From: Acidobacteriota bacterium
GTDB lineage: Bacteria > Acidobacteriota > Terriglobia > Terriglobales > Acidobacteriaceae
Direction of reading: 5' to 3'
Length of the DNA stretch: 6,335 nt
NCBI GenBank assembly: GCA_021779695.1
Contig: JAJYAE010000261.1
Location: forward strand, 1 to 6,335
Made by a program: the position numbers and the translations under genes. Below the pieces are notes generated by a model, which saw nothing but the letters and a program-made list of their open reading frames with translations, did not search any database and had not been told where the DNA came from. Below are positions 5,728 through 6,335 of this stretch, piece by piece (position 1 is the first letter of the stretch; every line of letters begins with the position of its first letter).

Positions 5728-5988
5728 ATGCGCAGGTACAGCGTCATTACAGATCGATGCCAGCAGGGAATGCAATGCGTCTCGGCTTGCCTGCGGGACG
5801 CGATCCATCCCACGGCGAATGAGCCCCGATTTCCAATCTCCCGGCAACTCTACATCAACCGGCGCCGGTGCATTGGTTGCGGGGCCTGCGTCTCGGCCTG
5901 TGACAACGGGGCCATTGTTGAGTACGAGGAGGATGAGGCAAGTCTGATTCACTTTGCCGCGTTGAATGCGGCGTATTTCACGGGATGA
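5728..5988 (+). CDS. Seven-cysteine ferredoxin, 7Fe-type ([3Fe-4S]/[4Fe-4S]) but divergent
   Basis: The 86-aa cytoplasmic electron carrier has exactly seven cysteines: C11, C17 and C21, then C48-x2-C51-x2-C54-x3-C58. The first half lacks the second cysteine of a normal CxxCxxCxxxC motif (G14 is there). The pattern C-x5-C-x3-C plus a complete second motif is that expected of a 7Fe ferredoxin (FdxA/Azotobacter type), although those usually have C-x7-C-x3-C. HPTANEP and QLYIN between the clusters and the F-x3-NA-x-YF tail also fit that family. Neither C21 nor C58 is followed by the usual proline (Leu and Asp instead), and the protein is rich in arginine around the clusters (R2-R3, R45-R47). The gene is first in the right arm, directly behind the sigma-54 promoter and ahead of the alcohol dehydrogenase. 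It is a natural candidate for the electron acceptor of the aldehyde oxidoreductase. Cluster composition is inferred from the cysteine pattern alone. Confidence 0.88.
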   Translation: MRRYSVITDRCQQGMQCVSACLRDAIHPTANEPRFPISRQLYINRRRCIGCGACVSACDNGAIVEYEEDEASLIHFAALNAAYFTG

Positions 5989-6131
5989 TGAGCGGGAAGC
6001 GCAAGGAAGGGACGGGCCTGGACTGACCCGGCGGCAAAAGGGCGGGCCCATGGACAAAGCGGCATCCAGACCGGCAGCACTGTGACGGCACGGAAGACTC
6101 GAACGAGCGAGTTGACCACAGACAAGAGTTC

Positions 6132-6148
6132 CTGCTGAGCATCAGCAG
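6132..6148 (+). repeat. Hairpin upstream of the alcohol dehydrogenase
   Basis: CTGCTGA (6132-6138) and TCAGCAG (6142-6148) form a perfect 7-bp stem with a 3-nt loop, ending 27 nt before the alcohol dehydrogenase start. It is not followed by a T-run, so it is more likely a leader or intercistronic mRNA structure than a terminator. The 187-bp gap it lies in (5989-6175) contains no supported gene and no -24/-12 promoter. Confidence 0.35.
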
Positions 6149-6175
6149 ACACCGAATGCATGGAGAGGGAGCGTT

Positions 6176-6335
6176 ATGGCACTAGCAGATCAGGTTTATG
6201 GTTTTTATCTTCCGACTGTCTCGCTGATGGGAGTTGGATGTTCGAAGGAAACGGGCGCACAGGCGAAGGCACTGGGTGCGACACATCTTCTTATCGTGAC
6301 GGATGCCGGGCTGAAGCTGCTCGGGGTGGCGGACC
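6176..6335 (+). CDS. Iron-containing alcohol dehydrogenase, partial (N-terminus only)
   Basis: The first 53 codons are present and the gene runs off the right edge. The ATG is preceded by GGAGAGGGA, a good ribosome-binding site five bases upstream. The peptide begins MALADQVYGFYLPTVSLMGV and continues with GCSKETGAQAKALGA and LLIVTDAGLKLLG. This is the characteristic N-terminal segment of the group III iron-dependent alcohol dehydrogenases (Pfam Fe-ADH; 1,3-propanediol dehydrogenase and NAD-dependent methanol or butanol dehydrogenase relatives, about 385 aa). These are cytoplasmic enzymes that interconvert alcohols and aldehydes with NAD(P). The iron-binding His and Asp residues and the GGGS-type cofactor loop would lie beyond the window. 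The gene follows the ferredoxin on the same strand after 187 bp, with no evident promoter of its own, so transcription from the sigma-54 promoter at 5588-5603 is the simplest reading. Substrate cannot be assigned from this fragment. Confidence 0.9.
   Translation, partial: MALADQVYGFYLPTVSLMGVGCSKETGAQAKALGATHLLIVTDAGLKLLGVAD

Noticed and set aside
5985..6026. Tiny 13-codon frame overlapping the ferredoxin stop (ATGATGA)
   Set aside because: Too short, without recognisable content; probably a chance overlap. An 11-codon frame from 6050 was set aside for the same reason.
1..6335. CRISPR arrays, tRNA or rRNA genes, insertion sequences
   Set aside because: No spaced direct repeats, RNA-gene signatures, transposase frames or terminal inverted repeats were seen.

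Overview
The window reads as a compact, GC-rich bacterial locus for oxidising alcohols and aldehydes. It is built around one sigma-54-dependent activator gene. The gene content (a Desulfovibrio gigas MOP-type molybdenum aldehyde oxidoreductase, a ferredoxin, an iron-containing alcohol dehydrogenase and the start of an Fe-S/FAD oxidoreductase) suggests an anaerobe or facultative anaerobe, for example a Desulfobacterota- or Acidobacteriota-like bacterium. The phylum cannot be fixed from this sequence.

Layout. Left arm, minus strand: the first 29 codons of an FAD/Fe-S oxidoreductase run off the left edge (1-88). A 152-bp gap with a strong 11-bp stem-loop follows, then the complete 914-aa aldehyde oxidoreductase gene (241-2985). 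A 399-bp intergenic region follows (2986-3384). Centre, minus strand: a 663-aa AcoR-like GAF-PAS-AAA+-Fis activator (3385-5376). A 351-bp divergent regulatory region follows (5377-5727). Right arm, plus strand: an 86-aa seven-cysteine ferredoxin (5728-5988), a 187-bp gap, and the first 53 codons of an iron-containing alcohol dehydrogenase (6176 to the right edge).

Regulation is the most striking part. Each arm has a near-consensus -24/-12 (sigma-54) promoter with exact GG-N10-GC spacing: 3091-3106 on the minus strand for the aldehyde oxidoreductase, and 5588-5603 on the plus strand for the ferredoxin. About 205-240 bp upstream of each predicted start site lies a copy of the same palindrome, GTGTTC-N7-GAACAC (3309-3327 and 5400-5418). 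These two copies flank the activator gene and look like its enhancer sites. A degenerate companion palindrome (3334-3352), a repeated half-site (5434-5440) and a CRP/FNR-like site (5487-5502) add further possible inputs.

Working model (inference): the alcohol dehydrogenase makes an aldehyde and the molybdenum enzyme oxidises it to the acid. Electrons pass through the ferredoxin and the FAD/Fe-S oxidoreductase to a pyridine nucleotide or another carrier. The central activator switches both arms on together, perhaps when it senses the alcohol, the aldehyde or a related metabolite through its GAF/PAS region.
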